Positions 45,974 to 56,000 of a stretch of 64,000 nucleotides of DNA are shown here, one piece after another. The stretch lies in the NCBI RefSeq assembly GCF_013366925.1, contig NZ_JAALDK010000002.1, forward strand, positions 1,116,001 through 1,180,000, read 5' to 3'. Position numbers and translations under genes: made by a program. The notes beneath the pieces were generated by a model. The model worked only from the letters and a program-made list of their open reading frames with translations, did not search any database and had not been told where the DNA came from. Each line of letters begins with the position of its first letter. Position 1 is the stretch's first letter. Source of the DNA: Paraburkholderia youngii (GTDB lineage Bacteria > Pseudomonadota > Gammaproteobacteria > Burkholderiales > Burkholderiaceae).

Positions 45974-47227
45974 GTGCTACGCGCGGACTCGTACGCCGTG
46001 GACGCGCTGATTGAGGCGGCGGCGCGCGCGCTCGCGGCCGGCGATCCGCTCGGCGCGCTCGACCGCGTCGCGTTGCGCGACGACGCGCCGGCGCTCGCGC
46101 TGCGCGGCATTGCGATGGCTCAGCTCGGCGATTTCGTGCGCGCAAGGGCGCTGGTGCGCGGCGCCGCGCGCGCGTTTGGCGCGCAGCATGCGGTCGCGCG
46201 TGCGCGCTGCGTGGTCGCCGAAGCGGAGATCGCGTTCGCGTCGCGCGATCTCGCATGGCCCGCCAGAACACTCGATGCCGCGACCGCCACGCTCGACGCG
46301 CACGGAGACCGCGTCAATGCCGCGCATGCGCGGTATCTGGCGGCGCGGCGTCTGCTGCTGATCGGCCGTCTCGACGAAGCGGAGCGCAAGCTTGCCGCGC
46401 TCGATCCCCGGCCGTTTCCGCCCGCGTTGCGTGCCGCGCATGAGCTGGTGGTCGCGGGGGTCGCGCTGCGGCGTTTGCGCAGCGCCGCCGCCCGTGCCGC
46501 GCTGGCGCGGGCCGCACGCGCGGCACGCGGGGCCGGCATTCCGGCGTTGATCGCGGAAGTCGAAAGCGCTTCGGCCGCACTGAGCGAGCCGGCGGCGCGC
46601 ATGATCGCCCGTGGCGAAGAAGAACCGATCCTGCTCGATGAAATCGAGAAGCTGCTGACCTCGAACCAGGCGGGCGGTCCGCTCATCGTCGATGCTTGCC
46701 GCTACGCGATCCGCGACGCCAACGCGGCGATTGCGCTGGCGAGCCGACCGGTGTTGTTCGCGCTTGCTCGCATGCTCGGCGAGGCATGGCCCGACGACGT
46801 GCCGCGCGACGCGCTCGTCGCACGCGCGTTCCGCGCCAAACGCGCCGACGAATCGCATCGGGCGCGGCTGCGCGTCGAGATCGGCCGGTTGCGCGCGGCG
46901 CTCGGCACGCTCGCAAGCGTCAGCGCGACGACGCGTGGCTTTGCGCTCGCGCCGCGTCAGGCGCGCGAGGTCGTCGTGCTGGCGCCGCCGGTCGAAGGCG
47001 AGCATGCGGCGCTGCTCGCGTTTCTGTCGGATGGCGAATCGTGGTCGAGTTCCGCGCTTGCCCTCGTGCTCGGCGCGAGTCAGCGCACCGTGCAGCGCTC
47101 GCTCGACTCGCTCGCCGCGGCCGGCAAAGTGCAGCCGGTGGGCGAGGGGCGCGCGCGCCGCTGGATGACGCCGCCGCTCGCCGGATTCGCGACGGCTTTG
47201 TTACTCCCTTCCCCGTTCCCTTCGTGA
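45974..47227 (+). CDS. Winged-helix regulator with helical-repeat sensor region
   Basis: A 417-aa, very Ala/Arg-rich protein. Residues about 10-220 look like tetratricopeptide-type helical pairs (ALALRGIAMAQLGDFVRARALVRGAARAF, RYLAARRLLLIGRLDEAERKLAAL). The C-terminal 60 residues form a winged helix: LLAFLSDGESWSSSALALVLGASQRTVQRSLDSLAAAGKVQPVGEGRARRW. The GTG at 45974 is the longest plausible start; GTG at 45998 is an alternative. It is divergent from DUF899-DUF2182 and followed by a propeller gene after 14 bases, so it probably controls both. Confidence 0.75.
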   Translation: MLRADSYAVDALIEAAARALAAGDPLGALDRVALRDDAPALALRGIAMAQLGDFVRARALVRGAARAFGAQHAVARARCVVAEAEIAFASRDLAWPARTLDAATATLDAHGDRVNAAHARYLAARRLLLIGRLDEAERKLAALDPRPFPPALRAAHELVVAGVALRRLRSAAARAALARAARAARGAGIPALIAEVESASAALSEPAARMIARGEEEPILLDEIEKLLTSNQAGGPLIVDACRYAIRDANAAIALASRPVLFALARMLGEAWPDDVPRDALVARAFRAKRADESHRARLRVEIGRLRAALGTLASVSATTRGFALAPRQAREVVVLAPPVEGEHAALLAFLSDGESWSSSALALVLGASQRTVQRSLDSLAAAGKVQPVGEGRARRWMTPPLAGFATALLLPSPFPS

Positions 47228-47241
47228 TTAGGATGGTCATC

Positions 47242-47916
47242 ATGAACCACTCTGCCGCCAGAATCGTCCGCGAATATGGGCCCTTTACGGGCGTCGATAA
47301 AGTGCACGGAGTCACTTACGACGGCCGGCAGGTGTGGATCGCGACCGGCGAACGACTCGACGCGTTCGATCCGGCGAGCGGCGAGACGCTGCGCTCGATC
47401 GCGGTTCCCGCCGACGCGGGCACGGCCTTCGACGGCGAGCACCTGTTCCAGATCGCGAATGGCCGCATCCAGAAGATCGATCCGCAGAGCGGCCGTGTGC
47501 TGTCGACGATCGCGGCGCCCGGCGACGGCGGCCACTCCGGGCTGACTTGGGCCGAGGGTTCGCTGTGGGTCGGTCAGTATCCCGAACGGAAAATCTATCA
47601 GGTCGATCCGGACACTGGCGCGGTGTGGCGCACGATCGAATCGAATCGCTTCGTGACCGGCATTACGTGGGTCGACGGCGAGCTATGGCATGCCACGTGG
47701 GAAGGAGACGAGAGCGATCTGCGGCATATCGATCCGCGCACGGGCGAGGTGCTCGAGAGTGTCGAGATGCCTGCCGGTGCGGGTATCTCCGGACTCGAAT
47801 CGAACGGCGCGGATCTGTTCTTCTGCGGCGGCGGCGGCAGCGGGCTCGTTCGTGTCGTGCAGCGTCCCGCGCGAGATAGCGGTTCGCAAATGACGGTCGA
47901 TTCGTCGAGCGAGTGA
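47242..47916 (+). CDS. YncE/glutamine-cyclotransferase-like beta-propeller protein
   Basis: A 224-aa protein of repeated blades: GVTYDGRQVWIATGERLDAFDPASGETL, GLTWAEGSLWVGQYPERKIYQVDPDTG, GITWVDGELWHATWEGDESDLRHIDPRTG. The pattern is that of five-bladed glutaminyl cyclase-like or SMP-30-like propellers. No signal peptide, so cytoplasmic. AGGA stands 8 bases before the ATG at 47242. It follows the winged-helix regulator by 14 bases. Its substrate or ligand is unknown. Confidence 0.8.
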   Translation: MNHSAARIVREYGPFTGVDKVHGVTYDGRQVWIATGERLDAFDPASGETLRSIAVPADAGTAFDGEHLFQIANGRIQKIDPQSGRVLSTIAAPGDGGHSGLTWAEGSLWVGQYPERKIYQVDPDTGAVWRTIESNRFVTGITWVDGELWHATWEGDESDLRHIDPRTGEVLESVEMPAGAGISGLESNGADLFFCGGGGSGLVRVVQRPARDSGSQMTVDSSSE

Positions 47917-48330
47917 GTCATCACTTAAATAGCCAGCGTCGTTATTGGTCCTGGTATCTGGTTTATTTGTACTCGTCGATAACTTAATACATCGATAATA
48001 AGAAAACGAAATATTTCTTTTCGTTACTCTTATCGCGCCTGTCGTCCCTCTTCCTGCGAGGGCGTCTTTGCCTGAAAAGGCATCGTTTTCTTCAAACCTT
48101 TATGCATTGGTTCGCCTCACGCGAGGCGAATCGGGAGTATTTTTGCTGTTTCCCCGTGCATTGCGCCTTTTCGAAAAGATGTGAACTGAACCAAGTCAGG
48201 TTGTCACGCTAATCCTTATCGCGGGCAGACATACTTTTTACACAAACCCTTCATATTATTCGCTCGTTTTACTAAGTCTTGCCCCGATAAAAGACGCGGT
48301 TGCCGAAACAACTCACACAGGGTCCTCCAA
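47917..48330. other. AT-rich intergenic region
   Basis: 414 bases, clearly AT-richer than the genes around. No gene was found. It contains a stem-loop at 48111-48130 and, further on, AT-rich stretches (TACTTTTTACAC, CATATTATTCG at about 48230-48262) that suit the promoter of the phosphoesterase gene. Confidence 0.5.
48111..48130 (+). terminator. Possible terminator hairpin
   Basis: TTCGCCTC-ACGC-GAGGCGAA, 8-bp perfect arms, followed after 8 bases by TATTTTTG. It is nearly 200 bases after the propeller gene stop codon. Confidence 0.45.
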
Positions 48331-50745
48331 ATGTCATCGCATCACAAAATGCGTCCAGCGCTTTGTCTAACGTCCGTTGCCGCTGCCTGCGTGCTCGCAG
48401 CTTGCGGCGGAAATTCGGACAGCCCCTCTGCCAGCAACAACAACCCCAGCACGACCTACTCGGGCGTGGTCGCCGCAGCTGCCTTCGTCCCGGGCAGCGC
48501 GACCGGTAACCCGAACCTGAAGGCCGGCTACTACGCCGGTGCCACCGTGTTCGTCGATGCCAATGGCAACGGTGTGCTCGACAACGGCGAAGCCTCGGCG
48601 AAAACCGACGCCAACGGCCATTTCTCGTTGACCACGACCGCCTCTGGTCCGCTCGTCGCTGACATCACGACCTCGGCCACCAACACGGCATCGGGCGCGA
48701 AGGTGGCGAGCCACCTGATCCTGCGCGCTTCGGCCGACCAGATCGCCGACCAGGGCGCCGGCAAAGTCGTGATCAGCCCAATGTCGAGCGAAGTGCAGCG
48801 CCTCGTCGAAGCCAACGGCACCAAGTACGCGACCGAGAAGGCTAATCTGTCGACCCGTCTGTCGGGCCCGTCGTTCAACAACGCGGCGGTGACTGTTTCC
48901 GGCACCGACGCCCTGGCCGACGTCAACACGCTGTCCGGCGCCGAGCAGTACGCCGTGCTGTTCGAAGACAACGCACTGACCAACCGCTACACCTACGCCA
49001 CCACGAAGCTCGATCGTGGCGATATGTACCCGGACAACCTCGCTGTCAAGGGCGGCGATCCCCGTCTGGTTGGGACGAGCGCCACCGCGGCGAACATCGT
49101 CACGCCGCTCGAGAGCCAACAGCGGATCACGTTCGCGCAGGCACAGCAGGCCGCTTTCAACATCGAGGGCATCCCGGCCTACGACAATGTCTTCATCATC
49201 GTCGAAGAGAACAAGTCGACGGACGCGATTCTCCACAACTCGCGGGCTCCGGCGATCAACAAGCTGCTCAGCACGTACAACCAGCTGACGACCTACTACT
49301 CGACCGGTAATCCGTCGGAGCCGAACTACACGGCTATGGGCGGCGCCGACGACTACGGCATTACCGACGACAACTGGTGGGGCTGCGGTGCCACTGGTGC
49401 CTATGCCATCAAGGACGTTGCCTTTAACGGCGGCACTTCTTCCGACGGTCAACCGCTTCCGGCTACCGGCGTGCTTCCGCCGCAGGACAGCGCCCACCTC
49501 GCTGGTTTCAGCACGACCAGCGGCGCTGCCTGTAGCGTCAACCCGACCTCCGGTACGGTTCACAACGTGCCCGGCGACAACCTGTTCACGTTGCTGTCGA
49601 AGGCCGGTTTGACCGCGCGTACCTACAGCGAATCCATGAACCCTGGTCAGGACGCGCGCGCCGACAGCGTTGCGCAAAGCGTCTCGAAGGCGTACAGCGG
49701 CACCGCCATCGACGGCACGGTTATCCAGGATAGCCAGGCCTACCCGATGCCGGGCGGTCTGTACAAGGTCAAGCACGGTCCGTCGATCGCTTTCCAGGAC
49801 GCGCGCAGCCTGCCGGAGTTCTACGCCGACAACCGCACGATCTTCGGCACGCAGTACAACGAAGCCGACTGGAAGAGCACGTCTCCGTACTCGAGCGCCA
49901 ACGGAGGCACCTACGACACGTCGAAGTGGATCTACGATCAGTTCAGCCTCGACCTGGCCACGGGTGACGTCGGCAACATCAACTTCATCGTGCCCGACCA
50001 GTGCGATGACATGCACGGTGTCGGTACGGACACGGAGACCTGTAACGGCGGCGCGAACAGCAACAACGGTCAGAACGCCAGCATCACGCGGGCCGACATC
50101 TATCTGAACAATGTCGTCACCGCGATCCAGAACTCGGCGCTCTGGAAGAACCCGCAGAAGCGCGTTGCGATCGTCGTGATGTTCGACGAAGGTGAAGGTT
50201 CGTCCACGTCCTGCTGTGGCTGGAACGCCGGTGGAAAGACCTCCGGTGCAGCACCGCTGGTGATCAGCAACGGCGCTGTGACCAAGTCGACGGCGCCGAG
50301 CGGCTACGCAAGCGGCAACATCGGCCACGGCAACTCGATCTTCGGCGTTATCACCAACCAGCAAGACGTCGGTACGGCGGCCAAGGGCATCGTCGACAGC
50401 GACGCCTACAGCCACTTCTCGCTGGTGCGCACGCTGCAGGACATGTTCCAGGTCGCCGATCCGGCGGTCGATGCCTCGTATGTGAACCGCGCGAAGTACA
50501 CGGAAGCGTTCATTCTGCAGAACATAGCGAACCTTCCCGAGTTCACGGGCAGCGCCGATACGCACTTCGACTCCGTTCGTCCGATCAACCACGCCTACGT
50601 GATCCCGGCTGGCCACGTGCAGAAGCTGAATCCGGCGGACATTACGGGCGTCAAGGACAACAGCGGCAACCTGATCAGCACGACCGCGCTGACGACGCAG
50701 ACGGGACCGGACGCAACGCAGAAAAACATCTGGTCGCTGAAGTAA
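48331..50745 (+). CDS. Phosphoesterase-family lipoprotein (acid phosphatase/phospholipase C fold)
   Basis: An 804-aa lipoprotein: lipobox VLAAC with Cys at about residue 25. Residues 65-105 (YYAGATVFVDANGNGVLDNGEAS..TDANGHF) form a SdrD-B/EF-hand-like calcium motif. From about 285 begins the phosphoesterase domain of the alkaline phosphatase superfamily: NVFIIVEENKSTDAILHN (metal Glu/Asn), NINFIVPDQCDDMHG, VVMFDEGEGSSTSCCGW and GHGNSIFGV. It should hydrolyse phosphomonoesters or phospholipid headgroups at the cell envelope. It heads a run of three lipoprotein genes. Confidence 0.85.
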   Translation: MSSHHKMRPALCLTSVAAACVLAACGGNSDSPSASNNNPSTTYSGVVAAAAFVPGSATGNPNLKAGYYAGATVFVDANGNGVLDNGEASAKTDANGHFSLTTTASGPLVADITTSATNTASGAKVASHLILRASADQIADQGAGKVVISPMSSEVQRLVEANGTKYATEKANLSTRLSGPSFNNAAVTVSGTDALADVNTLSGAEQYAVLFEDNALTNRYTYATTKLDRGDMYPDNLAVKGGDPRLVGTSATAANIVTPLESQQRITFAQAQQAAFNIEGIPAYDNVFIIVEENKSTDAILHNSRAPAINKLLSTYNQLTTYYSTGNPSEPNYTAMGGADDYGITDDNWWGCGATGAYAIKDVAFNGGTSSDGQPLPATGVLPPQDSAHLAGFSTTSGAACSVNPTSGTVHNVPGDNLFTLLSKAGLTARTYSESMNPGQDARADSVAQSVSKAYSGTAIDGTVIQDSQAYPMPGGLYKVKHGPSIAFQDARSLPEFYADNRTIFGTQYNEADWKSTSPYSSANGGTYDTSKWIYDQFSLDLATGDVGNINFIVPDQCDDMHGVGTDTETCNGGANSNNGQNASITRADIYLNNVVTAIQNSALWKNPQKRVAIVVMFDEGEGSSTSCCGWNAGGKTSGAAPLVISNGAVTKSTAPSGYASGNIGHGNSIFGVITNQQDVGTAAKGIVDSDAYSHFSLVRTLQDMFQVADPAVDASYVNRAKYTEAFILQNIANLPEFTGSADTHFDSVRPINHAYVIPAGHVQKLNPADITGVKDNSGNLISTTALTTQTGPDATQKNIWSLK

Positions 50746-50794
50746 GTGTGTGGTGATGCTTCAAACTACCCGATCAGGCGGTAGATAACGCGGC

Positions 50795-50824
50795 ACAGGG
50801 GAGCGGATTCGACCGCTCCCCTGT
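50795..50824 (+). terminator. Hairpin between phosphoesterase and peroxidase genes
   Basis: ACAGGGGAGCGG (50795-50806), loop ATTCGA, CCGCTCCCCTGT (50813-50824): 12-bp perfect arms. It is 50 bases after the stop codon. No T-run follows (CCGTTATAAG), so termination may be partial. Confidence 0.65.
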
Positions 50825-50851
50825 CCGTTATAAGTTCAAGAGAACAATACG

Positions 50852-52282
50852 ATGCGTAAGACAGTTTTTCGCGCGGTCGCGTGCGTGGCCATCACGCTGA
50901 GCCTGGCCGCCTGTGGAAACGGCAGCGGCGACGCTTCAGCACCGAATACAACGTCAGGGGCGACTACGGGGAGCACGAGTTCTTCCGATACGAGCACATT
51001 GAGCCTTGCCGCTCAGGCCGGTCAGAAACTGTTCTTCGACTCGAACCTGTCCGGCAACAAGAACATGGCGTGCGCGACTTGCCATGACCCTGCCTATGCC
51101 TATGGGCCGCCGAACAGCCTGTCCGTGCAACTGGGCTCCGATCCGACGCAATCTGGCGCACGCGCCGTGCCCTCGTTGCGCTACAAGGACGCGACACCGC
51201 CTTACAACGACGTAGCGGCGAATCCGGATAACGTCACCTCCAACGCGCCCGGAGGCGGCTTCATGTGGGATGGCCGCGCCGCAACGCTGGCCGACCAGGT
51301 CGCAATGCCGCTCCTCAATCCGGTCGAGATGAACTCCTCGAAAGCGGCCGTGGTACAGGCGGTGCAGAACGCCTCTTACGTGGACCTGTTCAAGCAGGCC
51401 TTCGGCGCGGACGTGTTCAGCAACCCCGACGCCGCCTTCGCCGATGTCGGCAAAGCGATCGAGGCCTATGAACATGAAGACATCAGCTTCCACCCGTACA
51501 CGAGCAAGTACGATCTCTACGTGCATAACAAGATCGGTGGAACTTTGACGGCCGCCGAAACCCGCGGCCTGTTGATCTTCAACAGCGGCACCATCGGCAA
51601 CTGCTCGGCCTGCCACTATGCCGGAGCCAACTTCGACGGCAACCAGGGCCTGATGACGGACTTCACCTATCAGGCGATTGGTCTGCCGCGCAACGATACT
51701 TCGATCCCGAACAATCCGTCGCCGATCCCGGCAAACCAGGATCCGACCTACTACGACATGGGCCTGTGCGGGCCGCTAAGGACCGACCATCAGCCGGGCA
51801 CGGCAGGTATTGCGACGCCCGATCCCTACTGCGGCATGTTCAAGGTATCCACACTGCGCAACGTGGCGACCCGCGGCGCGTTCTTCCATAACGGGGTCCT
51901 GCATTCGCTGGTCCAGGTCGTGCATTTCTACAACACGCGAGACACCAACCCGGAATACTGGTACCCGGCCACCGGGGGCACCGGCGCGCCCATCACAAAT
52001 CCGAGCTATGCGCTGTTCCCGGAGTACGCGTCGGGCGCCACGGTGCAAAAGTTCAACGACCTGCCGGCGGCCTTCCAGGGCAATGTCGATGAGGAACTCC
52101 CGATGGGCACCGGCGACGGTGGCAGCAATACCTTGGGCAGTGGCACCCAGCCGCGGGCGCAGGGCAGCACGCCCATCATGACCGAGCACGATATGCAGGA
52201 CCTGATCTGCTTCCTGAACATCCTGAGCGACGGCTACAAACCGCCCGCAACGCAGCCGACCAGCGGCACTTGCGTAAACTGA
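50852..52282 (+). CDS. Di-haem cytochrome c peroxidase/MauG-like lipoprotein
   Basis: A 476-aa lipoprotein (lipobox LSLAAC, Cys about 21). Two haem c sites are visible: CATCH with C74, C77, H78 and CSACH with C251, C254, H255. FNSGTIGNCSACH and FKVSTLRNVATRGAFFHNG are typical of bacterial di-haem peroxidases. It would reduce peroxide or oxidise a protein partner in the periplasm. A Ser/Thr-rich linker (about 24-50) separates the lipid anchor from the enzyme. It follows the phosphoesterase and precedes a small lipoprotein by 32 bases. Confidence 0.9.
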   Translation: MRKTVFRAVACVAITLSLAACGNGSGDASAPNTTSGATTGSTSSSDTSTLSLAAQAGQKLFFDSNLSGNKNMACATCHDPAYAYGPPNSLSVQLGSDPTQSGARAVPSLRYKDATPPYNDVAANPDNVTSNAPGGGFMWDGRAATLADQVAMPLLNPVEMNSSKAAVVQAVQNASYVDLFKQAFGADVFSNPDAAFADVGKAIEAYEHEDISFHPYTSKYDLYVHNKIGGTLTAAETRGLLIFNSGTIGNCSACHYAGANFDGNQGLMTDFTYQAIGLPRNDTSIPNNPSPIPANQDPTYYDMGLCGPLRTDHQPGTAGIATPDPYCGMFKVSTLRNVATRGAFFHNGVLHSLVQVVHFYNTRDTNPEYWYPATGGTGAPITNPSYALFPEYASGATVQKFNDLPAAFQGNVDEELPMGTGDGGSNTLGSGTQPRAQGSTPIMTEHDMQDLICFLNILSDGYKPPATQPTSGTCVN

Positions 52283-52314
52283 TTCCTCAACCTTGGACCA
52301 ATTGTTTTTTGACG

Positions 52315-52992
52315 ATGAAGCGAATTTCAACTACAGCGCGTAGCGCGGGTATTGCGGTTTCCCTGGTCACGTTGATGCTGCTCGGCGCTTGCCAAAGCAA
52401 ACGGAACCTCAGCGAACCCAGCATGGAGAACTTCACCAAGACCATCAGCAGCTACCTGGGTGAGCGCGGCAACCTGTGCCTCGCGAAATACGACTGGCCG
52501 ATTTACGTGGCCGACCAGGATAAGACTTCGAACTCACGCGACGCCGTCCAATTGCCTGTGCTGGAAAAACTCGGTGTGGTCAAAGGCACCGACATGACCG
52601 TCGAGCGCACGGACAATGATGGCGCCAAGGTGTCGGCGCGGGGGCGCAAGTACGAACTGACCGATGAAGGGAAGAAGTTCTTCCTGCACAAGCCCGTCGT
52701 GGTTGCAACGGCTACCAGGCGCGTCACGCACGACGCCGACTTGTGCGTGGCCACGCTGAGCCTAGACAAGGTGGTGGGCTGGGAGCCGCCGCTGACCCGC
52801 GACGGCGAGACCAGGACCTCGGTGCTCTACACCTACAAGATCGACCCGGTGCCTTTTGCCAGGACTTCCGAGTTCCAGCGAGTGTTCCCGATGGTGGCGC
52901 GCGTGATCGAAGGCGCCGGCACCATGCAACTGCGCGAGGGTGTGCGCTTGACCAAGGACGGCTGGGTAGCGGAAGAATATTTCGTTCGCTGA
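52315..52992 (+). CDS. Lipoprotein of unknown function
   Basis: A 225-aa lipoprotein with lipobox MLLGAC (Cys about residue 26). The mature part starts QSKRNLSEPSMENFTKTISSYL, has a single further Cys pair (GNLCLAKY, DADLCVATL) that may form a disulfide, and ends with an amphipathic strand-rich region (GVRLTKDGWVAEEYFVR). No family is recognised. The ATG at 52315 was chosen at the start of the signal peptide; the ribosome site is poor. It closes the three-lipoprotein cluster. Confidence 0.78.
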   Translation: MKRISTTARSAGIAVSLVTLMLLGACQSKRNLSEPSMENFTKTISSYLGERGNLCLAKYDWPIYVADQDKTSNSRDAVQLPVLEKLGVVKGTDMTVERTDNDGAKVSARGRKYELTDEGKKFFLHKPVVVATATRRVTHDADLCVATLSLDKVVGWEPPLTRDGETRTSVLYTYKIDPVPFARTSEFQRVFPMVARVIEGAGTMQLREGVRLTKDGWVAEEYFVR

Positions 52993-53040
52993 TCGTTGAG
53001 TTTGCCGACGCGGTGCACGACTAGATCGCGCGGCACCTGA

Positions 53041-53070
53041 GGCGCGGCGGCGGCTCCGTGCCGCCGCGCC
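53041..53070. terminator. Bidirectional hairpin between convergent genes
   Basis: GGCGCGGCGGC (53041-53051) and GCCGCCGCGCC (53060-53070), 11-bp perfect arms with an 8-base loop. It lies between the rightward lipoprotein gene (stop 52992) and the leftward antiporter gene (stop at 53087). Confidence 0.65.
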
Positions 53071-53086
53071 AGGACCACCCGCACCG

Positions 53087-56000
53087 TTATGGTGTCCCCG
53101 CTGGACTCAATCCCGCGCTCGCGAAGTAGATCACGAGAAAATACAGCAGCACGTAGAGCGCGTAGGTCTGCCCGTTGCCGGTATAGACGCGTCGTATCCG
53201 TGCCGCCGCCGCGAGCGCGAAGTGCGATAGGCCGCGCCAGAAAATCTGCGCGACCGGCGGCACCGTGCGGCTCAGCATCGGCCGATAGAAGTGGTAAAAG
53301 TCCGGGGCGTTGCGCGCCTTGCCGCGACGGCTGCGGTAGTACAGCGCACCGAGTCCGAATACGACCGCGGTGACGGTCAGCACGACGATCACGACCGGTG
53401 TCGGATTCCAGAACCCGTAGATGCTTTCGAGCGACATGCCGCCCCATACCAGCGTCGCCGCGAACTGCGGATCGATCGCGGCGGATACCGGTTCGAGCAA
53501 CACCTTCGGAAAGAACGACAGGATCGCGATACCGACCACGAACAGGAACTGCGGCACCAGCAGCATCACCGGCGCTTCGCGCACCTGCGGCCGCTGCGGC
53601 GGGCGCGGCTTGAGGAAGACGCCGTTCAAGAGGCGCAGCATGTACAGAAAACCGGCGCAGGTCGCGAGCAGTCCGCACACGGCGAGCCCGTACCAGCCCT
53701 TGTCGGTCATCGCGCTCAGCAATAGCCATTTGCCGCCGAAGCCCATCAGCGGCGGCAGGCCCGACATCGATACGAGTGCGATCACGACCATCGCGAACGT
53801 CAGCGGCATCTCGCGCGCGAGGCCGCCCACAGCGGCGAAGTTGCGCGTGCCGGTGCGCAAGATCACACCCGCGAGCGCGAGGAACAGGATGCCCTTCACG
53901 AACATGTGATTGGCGACCAGGTACAGCGCGGTGACCCAGCCGAGATGGCTCATCAGGCCGATCGCGGTGACGATATAGCCGGTCTGGCTCATGCTCGAGA
54001 GCGCGAGCATGCGTTTGAAGTCGTTCTGCCGCAATGCCATCAGCGCGCCGAACAGCGCCGTCAGCATGCCGATCCATGTCATCACGTGCGCGAGTTCGAG
54101 GCCGACCTCCGAGCGTATCGTCAGATAGGTGCCGATCAGCAGGCCGAACATCGCGACCTTGCTGACCACCGCCGACAGCATCGCGGTCACGTCGTCTTCC
54201 GCTTCGGTGTAGGCGCCCGGCAGCCATACGTGCACGCCGATCGCGCCCGCCTTGATCAGGAAGCCGGCCGCGAGCAGCACGAACGCAAAGTTCGCTTCCG
54301 GTCCCGAATGGATCAGCGCCGATAGTGCGATGGTGTCGTCGATCGCCGCGACGTTGGCGAAACCCGCCAGCAGGAAGAACGCCGCCAGCAACGAAAACAG
54401 CAGGAAGGTCAGCACATGCGGGCCCGCGCGCCGGCACTTCGCGATCAGGAAGCACGACGACAGCGTGATGATTTCCCAGCTATAGAAGAATTCGAGCGAC
54501 GTCGATGAGCGCAGCAGCGCCGGAATCGACAGCGACAGCACGACGAGCATCGGATAGAAGCCGGGGCGCACATCGTCGCGATAGAGACTCGCCGCGGCGA
54601 TCACGAGGCTGCCCGCGAGCAGCAGCCAGGCGAACAGCCCGGCGATACGGCCCGCGCCCTCGCAAAGCAGACTGCCGATCAGTCCAATCGCGATCACCGC
54701 GAGCACGCCTTTCACGCGCCCCGGCAGACGATCGGCCGCATAGAACAGCGCGCCTGCCGTGAGCGGCGAGAAGATCCACGCCGACGCGACGCCCGAGAAC
54801 ACGGCCGCCATATAGGCCGCCGCGATCAGCAGCACGGCGACGCCGAACAGCGGCAGCAGCGCGGCGAGGTTCGGCCGCGTTTTGGCCTCGACATCGGACG
54901 GAGCCAGCGCGCGCACGAACCAGTGGAACATATAACCCGCTTCGAGCAGCGAGCCTGTCAGGATCAGCACGATCCAGTACGGCTTGCCGGCGGCGGTCAG
55001 GCGCATCACGAGTTCCCACTTCGCCCAGAAGCCGGGGAACGGCGGCAGCCCCGCAATCGCGACCAGGAAGAGGCCGAGCAGGCCTATCAGCAATGGGCTG
55101 CGCGACAGGATCGCGCGTGCGTCGTCGCCATGCCGCCGCAGCACGCCGGTCAGCCAGAACAGCCCCGCCTTCGCGAACAGATGGTTGATGAAGAGGCCGC
55201 CGACGACGAGCGGGATCGATGCGTCCGCGCCGACCTGGCGCAGCAACGCGAGCGACAGCATCAGTAGCGCCATTTGCCCGATCGACGAATAGCCGAGCAC
55301 GCGCTGCGGTTTCGTCTGCTTGATCGCGAGCAGGTTCGAGAACAGAAACGTCACGCCGCCCGACACGGCGAGCAGCGTGAGTTGGCCATCGAATAGCGGC
55401 AGCAACTTCAGCAGCGCGAAGAACACGCCCGCCGACACGCCGACCGATACCATCGCGGCGACGCCGCTCGGCGCGGTCTCGTAGACGTCGAGCCCCCAGC
55501 CGTTGGCCGGAAACGGCTTCAGTTCGATCACTAGACTCGCGAACACGAGCAGAATCGCGACCGTGCCGATCGGGCCGCCGATCTGCTCGCGCAGCGACAG
55601 CAATTCGTCGATGTTCAGCGTGCCGCTCACGTAGTAGAGCAGCACCGCGCCGAGCAGGAACAGGGTCGACGCGATCACGGTCGCGAGGATGTACTTGAAC
55701 GCGGCGGCGAGCGCGGCGGGTGTGCGCTCGAGCCCGAACAGGCCGTATGTCGCGATCGACACGATCTCGAGAAACACGAACAGGTTGAACAGGTCGCGGG
55801 TCATCACCATGCCGTCGATGCCCATCACCAGAATCAGGTACAGCAGCAAGGCCGCGTAGTTGCCGCGCAGACGGTCCCACAGATGCAATGCGCCGAGCAG
55901 CGCGACCACGTTGACGCTGAACGTGAAAAGGCCTTCCCACAGGCCGAAGCGCAGATTGATCGACACCGGCGGCAGCGCGCCCGCGGTCAGCACCTCGATC

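Noticed and set aside
50795..50824. The 12-bp hairpin considered as a factor-independent terminator fully separating phosphoesterase and peroxidase genes.
   Set aside because: No T-run follows on the plus strand, so full termination cannot be claimed; reported only as a hairpin with moderate confidence.
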